64,000 nt of DNA, from NCBI GenBank assembly GCA_026874595.1, contig CM049319.1, positions 65,523,417 through 65,587,416 on the forward strand, given 5' to 3'. The first letter of the stretch is position 1. Each line of letters opens with the position of its first letter. The translations under genes and the position numbers were made by a program. Below, in pieces: positions 1 through 11,110 of the stretch. The notes below the pieces were generated by a model. It searched no databases. It had not been told where the DNA came from and saw only the letters and a program-made list of their open reading frames with translations. This stretch comes from Sipunculus nudus (Eukaryota; Annelida; Sipuncula; Golfingiida; Sipunculidae).

Positions 1-351
1 TATTGTATATTTCAATATAGCACAACAAAATACATACATATAAGATAATATGATGTGTTCTCATAATGTACCATGTTATATTATTAATATTGCATAATAT
101 AAAACAGTTCAGGAGAAAATAGAACCATATAATAAGATATGATAATATAATAACAATAGTGATAATATTACATATCATTGACAATGAAAGAGGACCCCTG
201 TTCACTTCCGATCTGCTAACCACCGGGCCTGACCTTATGATCCACAACGCTATATATTTTAAGTTGATTTACTGTGTGCACACGGCCCGGGGTACAGCCC
301 ACCCCGTCGGGTCATGGAGGGTTTGATGATAAACATTAAATGTCTCAGTCC
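1..351. other. AT-rich 3' flank, no gene seen
   Basis: The first 180 bases are strongly AT-rich without an open frame. The GC-richer part (about 200-350) is the presumed 3' untranslated region of the minus-strand exon ending at 352. I did not find a clear minus-strand AATAAA here. Confidence 0.4.
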
Positions 352-609
352 CTAGTCCTTATCAATACACCTATCTGAAACAATACAGGCCTCTGCCTTT
401 TTGTTGACATAAGCGAGAGCAACGATGAGATTGGCCACAACGAGAAGGCCAATTACTAGCAAGAATGAGACACGAGTCATACTGGGTGTACGTCGTCTGA
501 CCCGCTGGGGCCCGGTGTAACAGGCCGAGTTATACCCGTTGCCGAGTTTATACCCGTGTCTATTATAGCCTGGGCCATAATATTGATCACGGGATATGTT
601 TGGTCTTGT
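352..609 (-). CDS. terminal coding exon of a Gly/Tyr-rich small protein with one membrane segment
   Basis: On the minus strand this exon reads 85 codons and a TAG with no interruption. It is preceded at once by an AG acceptor (plus 610-611), and the first codon is complete, so the upstream intron is phase 0. The N-terminal half is rich in Gly, Tyr and Asn (for example QYYGPGYNRHGYKLGNGYN). A basic RVRRR stretch follows, then one strongly hydrophobic segment of about 22 residues (VSFLLVIGLLVVANLIVALAYV), and a 20-residue tail with two cysteines (ACIVSDRC). Positive charge before the single segment suggests a type II protein with its N terminus in the cytoplasm. If the upstream exons lack an ATG, the internal Met just before the hydrophobic stretch could start a 42-residue secreted or anchored peptide. 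I do not recognise the family. The start exon was not identified. Codon content is richer in GC than its surroundings, which supports real coding. Confidence 0.68.
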   Translation of the reverse strand, partial: TRPNISRDQYYGPGYNRHGYKLGNGYNSACYTGPQRVRRRTPSMTRVSFLLVIGLLVVANLIVALAYVNKKAEACIVSDRCIDKD

Positions 610-1530
610 CTAATTTTAACCCTTCAGTACAATTTTTACCCCTTGTGAGTCACAATAAATAACTTGTATCAGGCCAGATCCGGAGAATTTATTTTGATAT
701 TTTGTAGATTTTAATTAATTTAATGAGTCTCATATTCGTTGATAATATACTTTCAGAGATTTCAAAGACATGAAGAATGATATGTAGTATAACGTGATTC
801 TATACACTGAGATAACTATATCGCCTTAGATGTCATTCTCTCACGCTCGCTACATTCAAAAAAATAAAAATCTGACAGAAGATGAGCCATTTTGTAAAAA
901 AATGCCTTTCAGGGAATATAGCATAGTTAATAAAAGCAACAGGGAGTTGAATATAAAATTAAGGGGTTATAAAATGGACCATGACAAATTATACCTAGGG
1001 GTATAATCTAGCCTAGCCCATATTATACCCCGCGTATAATTAGGACTAATCTTGATTTTTACCGGGTATAAAATCAAGGGGGGTTATTTTATTGCCTGCT
1101 ACACCGATATACTCAGGTATAGGCACCACGTGGTTCAAATAGCTGTGTGAGACATGTCTTTGAAGGCGCCGTATCCACTACCTGCGTGCTATAAACTTAA
1201 TGGTTAATGCGTTTGTCTAAGGAACATAAAAACATTAATACCTGCATGTGACCAGTGGTCTGGCGAGAAGGTCTTATAAATGTGGCTCTGGTTTGTTTTA
1301 TCGGACCTTACCATGCTGTAAAGTCCTAAGCACCATCGCTTGGATTCGAGATATTGGGATTTAGCTAATACATAGCTGCATTCAGAGACTTGAAAGCATA
1401 ACCATCAAGTCAAAAACACTATCTGAAGAAGCAATTTGCTGCGAGTTTCCCGCCAGTACGCGGGCTGAGGTGTCCGTCAGCCAAACCTGGGAGGGTCCTC
1501 GCTGGCTCCGTATAGCGTGCAGGAGGTGGG
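610..1530. other. non-coding stretch, possible intron or intergenic
   Basis: AT-rich sequence without convincing exons. About 985-1110 has several GGTATAA/TTATACC-type words that resemble the TATACCCG words within the neighbouring exon (505-575), possibly a decayed duplicate. A minus-strand donor-like CATG/GTAAGG lies at about 1305-1315, but its phase does not fit the exon at 352-609. Confidence 0.3.
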
Positions 1531-1622
1531 TTTCCCAATAAAAAGCCGTGCAGCTCTCAGCCAGTGCTGTAGGTTTGCTGGGTGGGAGACATGAGGAATT
1601 ACATTGACCTTGGCTATGCAAC
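1530..1622 (+). promoter_or_regulatory. candidate core promoter and 5'UTR of the signal-peptide exon
   Basis: A TATA-like AATAAAAAG lies near 1537, about 30 bases before a CTCAGCC stretch that could be the start site. A short upstream reading frame starts at an ATG near 1590 (11 codons and TGA) and ends at the main ATG at 1623, with its stop overlapping that ATG. This is only compositional evidence. Confidence 0.25.
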
Positions 1623-1719
1623 ATGAGGGTCCATCAACTAGGAGTTTCAATTCTTGTATGGATTACTCTCTTACCTTGCGTCGGTTACGGAAGAAGATTC
1701 CGCTCAAGGAACAGATTAG
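1623..1719 (+). CDS. candidate first coding exon encoding a signal peptide
   Basis: From the ATG at 1623 the frame encodes a short basic N-region (MRVHQ), a hydrophobic core (LGVSILVWITLLPCV) and a plausible cleavage site at GYG, then a very basic RRFRSRNRL. It runs into a TTAG/GTAGGC donor, leaving one base of the next codon (phase 1). That makes it a plausible first exon of a secreted protein. Phase 1 matches the candidate exon at 7528-7614 and the sFRP exons far downstream, but no joining can be shown from sequence alone. Against it, the minus strand of the same region also has a short open stretch with a GTAAGA donor (near 1672), and the whole frame is only 32 codons. The product is unknown. 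Confidence 0.38.
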
Positions 1720-1782
1720 GTAGGCTTAGAGCGATTTATTATTCTCTCTTCAATCCTTTATTCTTTTCTTTATATTCTTATC

Positions 1783-1785
<3 letters not shown>

Positions 1786-1836
<51 letters not shown>
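1786..1836 (+). repeat. (CT)n microsatellite
   Basis: About 25 uninterrupted CT units directly downstream of the candidate signal-peptide exon. Confidence 0.95.
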
Positions 1837-1839
<3 letters not shown>

Positions 1840-1856
1840 CTTTTATTAACTACTAA

Positions 1857-2610
1857 CCAATATTTTGTGACATGTGTACACCTAATACACCTTGTGCAGA
1901 CAGTCTTGTAAATTAATATCTAACGCAAATTTGTCACTTTGTCAAAATAAATATTGTAATAACAAAACACAAAATGATCATGGGACACTTTAATACAAAT
2001 GTGAAATTGAATAGTTGCAATGGGAATGCAAAAGCATATTAAAATGAATTCAAAAAGTATAAGTATATATTTTGAATATCAATTACAATATTTAAGCATA
2101 TTATGAGTAAAAGTCAAATATTATAAGTTAATTATTTTATCAGGAACACAATTAACGATCAGGAAGTATTCAAATACGAAATGAATCTATCAGAAGCTTA
2201 AATGAAGATACCTTCGTGGAACGGAATTCGTTTGTTCCAATAAAAGAAATTTTGAAATTGACCTTTATGAAATGTTATTGTTTAGTTATAATTATGACGA
2301 ATTTGTAATTTTACTTCTTTTTCAACTGCTCCGAGGAAAATTCAAGATACGTGATACTGTTAGTTTCAGTGGCCAAGAGTTATTTAAATATTTGCAATGG
2401 ATATTTAAAACATCTTGATACAGATTAAAGTTATCTTTGATCTGTACTTAAATGATATTTAAAATTGATTATCGAATATTAACTTGGCAATTATAGATAT
2501 TATCAAAATGATGTAGCTGTTATATCGGTTCTGGTGGTTACATAATTAAACCGAAACTGACTCGCAGACGGAGAAAAGGCCCAAATAATTACAAAATCTT
2601 CGGTACTACT
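1857..2610. other. AT-rich stretch, nothing recognised
   Basis: No open frame, RNA motif or clear repeat seen up to the foldback element's target site. Confidence 0.5.
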
Positions 2611-2616
2611 GTGGTT
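2611..2616 (+). repeat. left target-site duplication GTGGTT
   Basis: Identical to 5581-5586 and directly abuts the terminal inverted repeat. Confidence 0.85.
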
Positions 2617-2664
2617 TACGGAAGCGTATTGCTGCCACCTAGTAAAAGAAAAATAAATTATTTA

Positions 2665-2874
2665 TCTCGTACGTACGACATAGTATCTCGTACGTACGAC
2701 ATAGTATCTCGTACGTACGACATATTATCTCGTACGTACGACATATTATCTCGTACGTACGACATACTATCTCGTACGTACGACATACTATCTCGTACGT
2801 ACGACATATTATCTCGTACGTACGACATATTATCTCGTACGTACGACATACTATCTCGTACGTACGACATATAA
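2665..2874 (+). repeat. left subterminal array, ten 21-bp units
   Basis: Ten copies of TATCTCGTACGTACGACATA plus one variable base. Each unit holds the perfect palindrome CGTACGTACG. Because the period is divisible by three, both strands read as spurious repeat peptides of SRTYDIL / SYVRDNM type; these are not genes. Confidence 0.97.
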
Positions 2875-3750
2875 TCTACATTGGCTACCAGTCATACACA
2901 GAACTCTCATTTTTAGATAGGTGATTAAATTCAGTTGCGTATGGTGCTATAATAGGGAACCTGTCATAATGATGATAAGAAAAAATATTGCCTTTGCCAA
3001 ATTGAAACTATTTTTTGGAGAAGAAAGGTTCGGACAAGAGTTACAGTTACCAAACAGCCTTACTGTAAGTGTTTGAGAAAGGATATTTGTGGGGCAGGTT
3101 TCTTATATTCTAAATTGATCTGTCTAGGAACTATAATATAACGCACAGTGTAGTGGATCGTTTAAAATATTGAATGCATATACAGCCATTAATATATGAT
3201 TAGTGGGTAGCTGAACAGTAAACAACCCATTTTATAATAATAATCATTTTGAAATAAATAATGATGCATGGACGTGAGATCAATTTGTGACAAAAAATAT
3301 TTCGGGTTTAATATCTCCTGTTAACCAGTTTTATACGTTGTCATGGTTTTGTGTGTGAGTAAATACAGTCCAGGTGTGTCTGTTTACCATTACAAGACCT
3401 CGTGACCAGAGGAAAGATCTTGGTCGCGTCAATTATGAAAAAGAGAACAAACATGAATGTATAAACACCGCGAGAAACTTGAATACCCTTGATTTGTGAA
3501 GTTGGGCTGTACCACCACCAGGTGGCGTGAGCGCTGTGTTTGTTTTTCGTCGTTGATCGCGCCCGGGGCAAGCTCTTTTCAACTTGTGTAACGGATTTAG
3601 CAATCGGTTTTAGAACGAAATATTGAAAGATACCGTAATACTTTAAGGAGACTACACTGTATTTCATTTATACTTAATATACCTGGTATGTGAAAGGTAA
3701 ATAGGTTCACTCTTCACGGATTTTAATCTCCACTACAATCCTCTTCTCTC

Positions 3751-3776
3751 TGTCTGTCTGTCTGTCTGTCTCTCTG

Positions 3777-3809
<33 letters not shown>

Positions 3810-3810
3810 G
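3751..3810 (+). repeat. compound (CTGT)n(CT)n(AT)n microsatellite at the foldback centre
   Basis: Simple repeat inside the loop region between the two arms of the foldback element. Confidence 0.9.
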
Positions 3811-5228
3811 TTTGTATGTATTTGTGCGTGTGTGTGAAAAGACTGAAAACCTCGGGAGATATTGCCAGCGCTGTGTTAGAATGGTCGAGCTGGTGGATAC
3901 TATTAATGTCATTAGTAATACGTATAATGTCTATCAGTTTTTGTTCTTGTTTGACAAGATAAAATATCCCACATGTGCAAGGGACACAGCTATGTTGTTG
4001 TCACTTGCGAGGGACTCCTATGCTTATATAGCAAATTGAATATGGAAATAGAATTTAGAAATGGGACCATGCACAAGTGCCAATGTTTTCTAGCTTCTCC
4101 GGGTGTTTCTTTTTTTCATGTTTGTTCTCTTTTTTATAATTTTCGCGTGTGCTCAACTAAGATCTTGCCGCTAGTCAAGCGGTCTTGTAATTGTAAACAG
4201 ACACACGAGGACTGTGTTAACTCACAGACAGAACCATGACAACGTATAAAACCAGGAGTTACAAAGCTCGTGTGTCGGCCTGGATTTGCTGGACAACTTT
4301 CGTTTTCACCCAAAATGAGTTAATAACGTGAGACAATACACATATTATTGCAAATGAATATGAACCATAAGTGTCACCTATAGAGATGTCTGTAATACAG
4401 AGATGCCAATAAGGAGAGGTTAATGATTCCTATATTAATTATGAAACGGAGTGCTTGATCCCATAAGTTTAACTTCATGTTGTCTACAGTAGTAGGACAA
4501 GTTACACGTACATGTACCACATATAAGATTTTATACTTATCCGCAAGTCAAACCGATCTGAGGTGTAGGCTTTACCACCACTTCAGCCTGACATATTAAC
4601 AAAAAGACATGTATTATATTTTGTATTCTTCTTTCACAGATTAATCAAATGTCTATGAGCTATAGTCTATAATATTTTTTTTATTTAATTAAAATAAAAA
4701 ATTAAATTATATGTACCGCATAAAATGGTTTGTGGACTGTTCCGCTACCCACATATTATATAAATGGTTGTATATACATTAAATATTTTTAACGATCCAC
4801 TACACCGTGCGTTATATCATAAATCTATTTTTTTGATCATTAATGAATATTAGAAAACTGCACAATACTCAAACACTAAAAATTAGGCTATTTGGTAGCT
4901 GTCCTCTTGTTTTCAATTTGGCAAAGGCAATATTTTTTTTATTAACACTATGACAGGCTCATCCTTTTTAACATCATACGCTACCAACAGAATTAATCAC
5001 CTATCTAAAAATGAAAGTTCTGTATATGACCTGCAGACAACGACTTGATATATTTCGCTTCCTTAAAATATTTCAGAAACCCAGACACAGAAAAATGATA
5101 TAATCGAATAGCATTTAAATATATAGTATATATAAATAAATAAAGAAATATTTATATATATATATATATACGTTCGTTTCAACGGTGTTCAAACTGTTTG
5201 CAAGGAGGTGGAGAACATACATTATCTA

Positions 5229-5264
<36 letters not shown>

Positions 5265-5326
5265 TGCTTATACATATATCAGTTGGTCTGTTGTGTAGTC
5301 TGTGAAACAGATCCGTAAGATTTATT

Positions 5327-5539
5327 ATGTCGTACGTACGAGATAGTATGTCGTACGTACGAGATAATATGTCGTACGTACGAGATATTATGTCGTACGT
5401 ACGAGATAGTATGTCGTACGTACGAGATAATATGTCGTACGTACGAGATAACAAGTCGTACGTACGAGATAGTATGTCGTACGTACGAGATACTATGTCG
5501 TACGTACGAGATACTATGTCGTACGTACGAGATAAATAA
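5327..5539 (-). repeat. right subterminal array, ten 21-bp units, inverted
   Basis: Ten units in reverse orientation to 2665-2874, with the same unit length, the same CGTACGTACG core and the same copy number. One unit has AAG in place of ATG at its start (about 5453). Confidence 0.97.
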
Positions 5540-5580
5540 TTTATTTTTCTTTTACTAGGTGGCAGCAATACGCTTCCGTA

Positions 5581-5586
5581 GTGGTT
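5581..5586 (+). repeat. right target-site duplication GTGGTT
   Basis: Matches 2611-2616 exactly. Confidence 0.85.
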
Positions 5587-7340
5587 CCCTTCATTTTGGC
5601 GGTAATAATTTTTCGAGGTTTTGTTGTTAGTGTTTCATGAGGATTATAATTTGGAGGGCTAAGCACAGAGTTGCTTACATAGAGTTACCCATCTTACATT
5701 TATTATTCAATATATCTCAACAAATCTGACCAAATTGAGATCCCGTAAGAATGGAAATTTTTTATCTTTATTTGTATATAAAAAAAATAACTAATGTTTC
5801 TTTCATGTCTTTATTTTTAATTAGCGTGTAACATAAAATGTAGGTTATTATTTTTATATAAACGTTTGCCTTACCAATTTGATTCTATGAATATCATTAA
5901 TTGGATATCAATGAGACTATAGTTCACCTGTGTTCACGTGTGTATAGGTGAGGTTATATTTTTGCGATCAATTCCGGTTCGCGAATATCGCGAATTTGAA
6001 ACCTTCATGAACAAAAATCAAACTATACAGTATTTAAGCATATACATGTCCACCCGATTACAGAAAGCCTAGCTGTAAAAATATAAAAATATGATTTATT
6101 AAAATAGGTCAATGGTCGTCATATATTTACCCTGCATCGATATTAGTATAGCGCAGTCCTAAACTACGAAAGTTAATAGAACAAAAATAAGAACGTTTTT
6201 AACGTGCATGACTGAAGTACGTGAATTACTCTATTTAAAAAACCCTTGGGATGTAAAGACGAAACCATGCATGTCTTCACAAAAACAAGTAGGATTATAA
6301 GTTTTTATTGGTATTTTTTATGTCCTTTTCTTGATATCTGAACAGGGATTACAAATCCGCATAGTTATCATGTTTATTATCATGTACGTTTGGTTGTTAT
6401 AATAGTTGTTTGGATTGTCTGTCAGCAAATTGCTCAAAATATTTTGAACGGGTTCTGATGAAATCTTGTGGATGGCTAGGGAAAAACCTAAAAAGGAATA
6501 ATGATAAAAATTGGAGGTAATCTGAGACACATTTGTATGTTTTGTTTTAAGTAGAACTGTACCATTCTCTACAGAGCGATCATTTTTGTTCTGGCGGGCA
6601 GAGCGGACCTGTGACGTAACCACCGGTCCGGTTGAATAGTGAGATTCGATTCCCTATGCTTAAACATTAATTTTCCTGCGTTTGTCCAGCACACACCAAA
6701 GCGTAATCAGGATACAGGTGGTGGTATATGTGCGGTCTCTGATTATACTCTAAATATGGCTTGTACATGCAGGTTAACAGGTTGTCTAGTACCTTATTAT
6801 GACGCCAATACACACATTCATGGGGTCAGCAGTGGTCAAACAAATGATATTGGCCTTCGCCCAATAAGAGAATTTTGTTGAGTCTGCGGCGAGGCCTTCA
6901 TATATGAACAAGACATTCAGCATGACAATAGATAGATACGCAGTCATAGATATATCCATGTATATAGGTACAAACATATATTTAAACTTCGTTAACACTA
7001 AAAAAACTCAATAAGGTTTCCCTGTTGCATTTGCATGACTATATATGGCAAAGGAAATCATATCAGACATTTGGTAAAACGCAATGTGCTTGAGTAGTCC
7101 CAAAAAAATGTGGTCGTCATATAAAGTGGGCAATATTACTGGGGGACGTCTCGCCGAAGATAGTTTATATACATTTATTTTATATATGACCGGGTCAAGC
7201 ACCTACATATTATTTTTTGTTTCGTTTTATGTCCATTGGGTCATAGGAATGAAGGAATTTGTTTTTTTAGGGGGAGACATGGAGTTTTGTCTTATATCTG
7301 TTACTGTGGCACTCTTGACAGAGGTTGATACCACGTAAGG

Positions 7341-7395
<55 letters not shown>

Positions 7396-7527
7396 CGAAA
7401 ACAGTACCCATAATTCCCTATGTCGTGTCCACGAATACAACAGGTTCTTAACATGTTTAGTATTTCTCATGCGCAATCAGGTTTTAGTACTAAATTTGAC
7501 ATCGTGATTTCTTTTTCTCAAGTCCAG
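5587..7527. other. AT-rich stretch without recognised gene
   Basis: Contains a (TA)n tract at 7340-7392 and a short fragment (5965-5995) with the GCGAATATCGCGAATTTGAA word, which resembles the 99-bp repeat near 50.8 kb. No convincing exon. Confidence 0.45.
7340..7392. repeat. (TA)n microsatellite
   Basis: Uninterrupted TA dinucleotides. Confidence 0.95.
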
Positions 7528-7614
7528 ATTTAACAATAATGACGCAGATATTAACCTGTGGCGATCACGAGCAGCTGAGGAAAAGACACGCCGTAAAGTT
7601 AGTCACATATATCT
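7528..7614 (+). CDS. candidate internal exon, product unknown
   Basis: A good polypyrimidine tract and acceptor (CTTTTTCTCAAGTCCAG) is followed by 87 bases and a GTAAGG donor. Two of three frames are open. Read as a phase 1-1 exon it encodes a piece containing TQILTCGDHEQLRKRHAVK; read as phase 2-2 it encodes one containing DINLWRSRAAEEKTRRKVS. The phase 1 reading would fit the phase-1 end of the candidate signal-peptide exon at 1719, giving a continuous frame. Neither reading matches a family I know. Splice sites of this quality occur by chance in 64 kb, so this is only a candidate. Confidence 0.33.
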
Positions 7615-7951
7615 GTAAGGTTGTGCTCTACCCCCTTGACGAAAGAGTCCACGCGTGATCTCGCACTCCCGCGCGAAGTAGATTCTTCAGTTATCGTCTG
7701 CTAAACAGGCTGTCACTCCTCATGGACAGGAATGCATGACTTAGTCACCTGTGCATATGCACATATGATATAACATATCGTGGATGTTTTCATATATGTC
7801 AGGGTGTATTGATTTTAAGGAAATCTTACAACTGCACAAACTTGTAATTCAGCGTTCATCTTCAGACGAAACCTATAGAACCCATAAAGCATTTAAGGGT
7901 ATGATAGTGTGAACATATATCTAAATACACTTACATGTAATTAAATACATC

Positions 7952-7985
<34 letters not shown>

Positions 7986-9690
7986 CCCCGCCTTGGGACC
8001 ACCCCGTCATTGCGACCTCCCCCACACTAACGACCAGTTCTCTTCGTCCCGAATATACGATCCAGGTAACTTATATATATATAGTATATAGCATTGATAA
8101 AACTCAACTATTTACTCATGCGCATAAAAGTTGTTTTCAATAAGTGAAAACTTAGAACTGCACAAAGGATGTTACAGAATTACAACTGCACATTTTCCAT
8201 TTATAACTGAACAGATAGGGGCAACTTCCTGATATCATTTGAAGCGACCACTCCACAAAGCATACCCAAGTCTGTTCCTTTACTGGTGATTTGGAACCGT
8301 TTAATTTTCTATAACATACATGTATGTACATGTGCTAACATAATTAATTACCTAGTATCATTTGTGATCGGTGTCTGTCCAGCCGGAACTGAAAATTAAA
8401 ATTGTGACAGTAATTAATACGTGTTTTCCTGCATGGGTCGGTAGTTGGGATTTCAACCCTATTGAGAACATCGTGAATTGGAATCCCCAAAGAATAGCAA
8501 GTATAAAATTCGTCAATTTATTTACAACCTACGGTAGTGTGACTATAGCACGTATACAGACACAGACTTTTTCTTTAGGATTAAGCCTATTTAAGAATTA
8601 CACGAATAAATATTTATATATTTACATTTAATGATATTTGAATGACGAAAGAAAAACTATCCAGGTGAACACATGAATTGCCTTTATTCAGGAAAAAACA
8701 ATTGGCCATTTCGGCGTAAGCCGTGCAGAATACATCTCCTAAATTCAATAGAAAATCAAAACCAAAAGAAAAGTTAGACAATGAGTCATACCGTGATGAC
8801 TCATATTAACATGTGTTTTTTATATGAGATACAGATTTAACAAGTAACTTATCTAAGTTTTGTTTATGGAGGCGCTGATCCAGAGGAGGTGATTTGGGGT
8901 TCGTGACCCCCCCCCCCCACCTCCGCCCGCTCTTGACAACCAGTTATAATATTTAAGTTATATTATCAATTATGCCTATTTACATAGAGAATATCCTGAT
9001 TTAAAGTTAATTGTCATTAATAAATGTAAAATTGATCTAATCCTACTTGTTAGCTCACGTGATAATGGAAAGGTGATACAGACGGTCAGAAAATGAACCA
9101 TGCAACGTTTAAAACATGGAGATGAACATAACATACTCAACAATAAAATCTGCCGTGACTTATTAAAACCCATCAGTTAGATACAGAAAAGCTGTGATTT
9201 TACATATGATAGTTTCTAGATTGGAGGAAGTGTGCCTACACATTGTTTGACCCCCCCCCCCCCCCCGGCCCCCTCCGAAACCTGGACCCGCCCGGGCTTT
9301 GCTACCAGTTTACGTTATGGTGGCGGCCGAGATCTGTTGTAACCATTGACAAAGATAAAAATTAACCTGCATCGAAATATCGATACTTTGTATAATAACC
9401 ATTGATGGATCTGAATATTTAGATTTTTCCACTGAACAAGATATTGATAAAGTGGTGCTTTGCTTGATCGAGATATCTACGTAACGAAACTAAACATCGA
9501 TCAAGTTATCGGTACCACTCTAGGGAAGACCGCGCCCTATAATCCACAAATTATAGTACGATGACATTATCCAGACAATACTTGTTAAACATATTTGTGT
9601 TTGCAACCGATTCCTTCAAGGTTAGGCAATGTTTGGAAAAAAAAATTATCAGATTTTGAATTAATATGTTTTCAATATATTTTAATATAT
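7615..9690. other. non-coding stretch with simple repeats and poly-C repeat remnants
   Basis: Holds a TA microsatellite (7956-7982) and two short C-tract remnants near 8870-8935 and 9225-9300. The remnants resemble degraded GGATCC-ended poly-G/C MITEs. No exon recognised. Confidence 0.4.
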
Positions 9691-11110
9691 GTTTTAATAT
9701 ATTTTAGAAAGAAGTAATTTTTTAGATCCCTAAGTATGTCTAATTAATGAATTAAGATGTTAACATTGAATATTTTGGGATACACTACCCTTTTAGGCCA
9801 TTTAAAGACAACCGCGTCTTTACGCACGGCACCCGCGGACAGGTAGTCTTGATAAGGGGGTAGGGGTAAGTAAATGCTTATAGCTCGCTTAATATTTGAC
9901 ATACACTTCAAATAAACTGCATTGTGTTCGTAAATAATAGTGAAAAATCACTAATAACAATTATCACATGAATTCGTTATGTATGTTGTTGATTAAGCAA
10001 TTAATTATTATAAATATAAAATATCCAAAAAGAAAATTGAATTTAACAGTTTTTTCTTTTATTTTTCCCGACATTAGTTTATTTTTGAGATGATGTTGCC
10101 TTTCTAAAATTCTAGTGCATTAATACATTAGTACCTGACATTCTTACAAATTCCGTTGATAAAATTTTATATATATTTGACCATATACACCTGCAATGAA
10201 TAACCCATTGTTAATTTTCTATTTTATCGTATCTCTTGTATATAAGGCGGATGTGGTGTCCCATGTTCCCCTCCGGATGCATTGATTTTCAATGTGATGC
10301 TTCATTGATACTATGAATTGTTATTTGTCTAAACCTGAAGGTCTTTATTAGTTTTAAAAATAATGGAAACCCTTTCTTGAGCCATTTTTACATATAATAA
10401 TTATACAAAATAATCATATTTAGGCCATAATATAGGAAGGGTCACTTTGCACCCCTTCTGAATTTTATGATATAGGTATTTTAGATTCACAAATATATCC
10501 AGTTAATGAATTAAGATGTTAAAAATAATTATTTAAGGGTACACTACCTTTTATGGAACTGAGATAGAGACAACCACGTCATTACGCACAACCGCGGACA
10601 GGTAGCCTTGATAAGGAAGTAGTTATTTAAGTACTTATAGGTCGCTTAATATTTGACATATTATTTCAAATAACTGTATTGCATTTGCAAACAATCGGGA
10701 GAAGTCACTGATAGATATGATGATATATGTATTACATGTTTTTGGTGATTTTGGTGTTTTTGGAAGCAATAAATTATGATATTAATAAACCATCCTGAAG
10801 AAATTTAACTTTATTATTTATTCAAACTATTAGTTATTCAAAATTTTCGCTGTTGATGATTTTACAAAATGATGTTGACATTTCTGAAGTTCTAGTTTAT
10901 TAATATGTTAGCTCTTGTCAATCCTGAAAAAAAATATTTAAAAAATAAAATTATTTAGACATCAATGAATGATATAGTATTCATTCTGTTTTGATCACCC
11001 TTTTTATAACATGTATACGGGGTGTTCGGTGTTCCTCTCTCGATGTACCTCACCGTGATGCTTCCCTAATACCATAAATAATCTTTGTTTTGAAACTATG
11101 GGTATAAACA
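9690..11110 (+). repeat. two diverged direct copies of a dispersed ~600-bp repeat
   Basis: 9690-10330 and about 10470-11100 align throughout: the TACACTACC..TTT block, a CCGCGGACAGGTAG block, GCTTAATATTTGACATA, the TGATGTTG..ATTCTAG block and a final GATGCTTC..ATACCAT block. A third copy lies inverted at about 18293-18820. The most conserved core holds a GACGCGGTTGTCTTTA-type word and the CCGCGGACAGGTAG word. No coding capacity. Confidence 0.75.

Larger units (their letters stand above)
2617..5580. mobile_element. foldback DNA transposon with long inverted arms and 6-bp target duplication
   Basis: The left end TACGGAAGCG (2617) and right end CGCTTCCGTA (5580) are exact inverted copies. They are bracketed by GTGGTT at 2611-2616 and again at 5581-5586, a perfect 6-bp target duplication. 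Inward from each end come about 50 bases of nearly identical inverted sequence, then ten 21-bp repeats, then arms that can be followed with substitutions and indels to about 3480 on the left and 4070 on the right. Shared landmarks are the ATATTGCCTTTGCCAAATTG word, the ATAACGCAC..GTGTAGTGGATCG block and the TTATACGTTGTCATGG block. The centre holds a CT/AT microsatellite. No transposase is visible, so the copy is presumably non-autonomous. The superfamily is not clear: a 6-bp duplication is reported for IS3EU, Dada and Polinton elements, but these ends do not match termini I know. Confidence 0.9.

Noticed and set aside
2611-5568. Repeat peptides (SRTYDIL / SYVRDNM) as proteins
   Set aside because: They are translations of the 21-bp DNA repeat on either strand.
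2617-5580. CRISPR-like regularly spaced repeats in the 21-bp arrays
   Set aside because: Units are contiguous without unique spacers, lie in inverted arms of a transposon, and the genome is eukaryotic.
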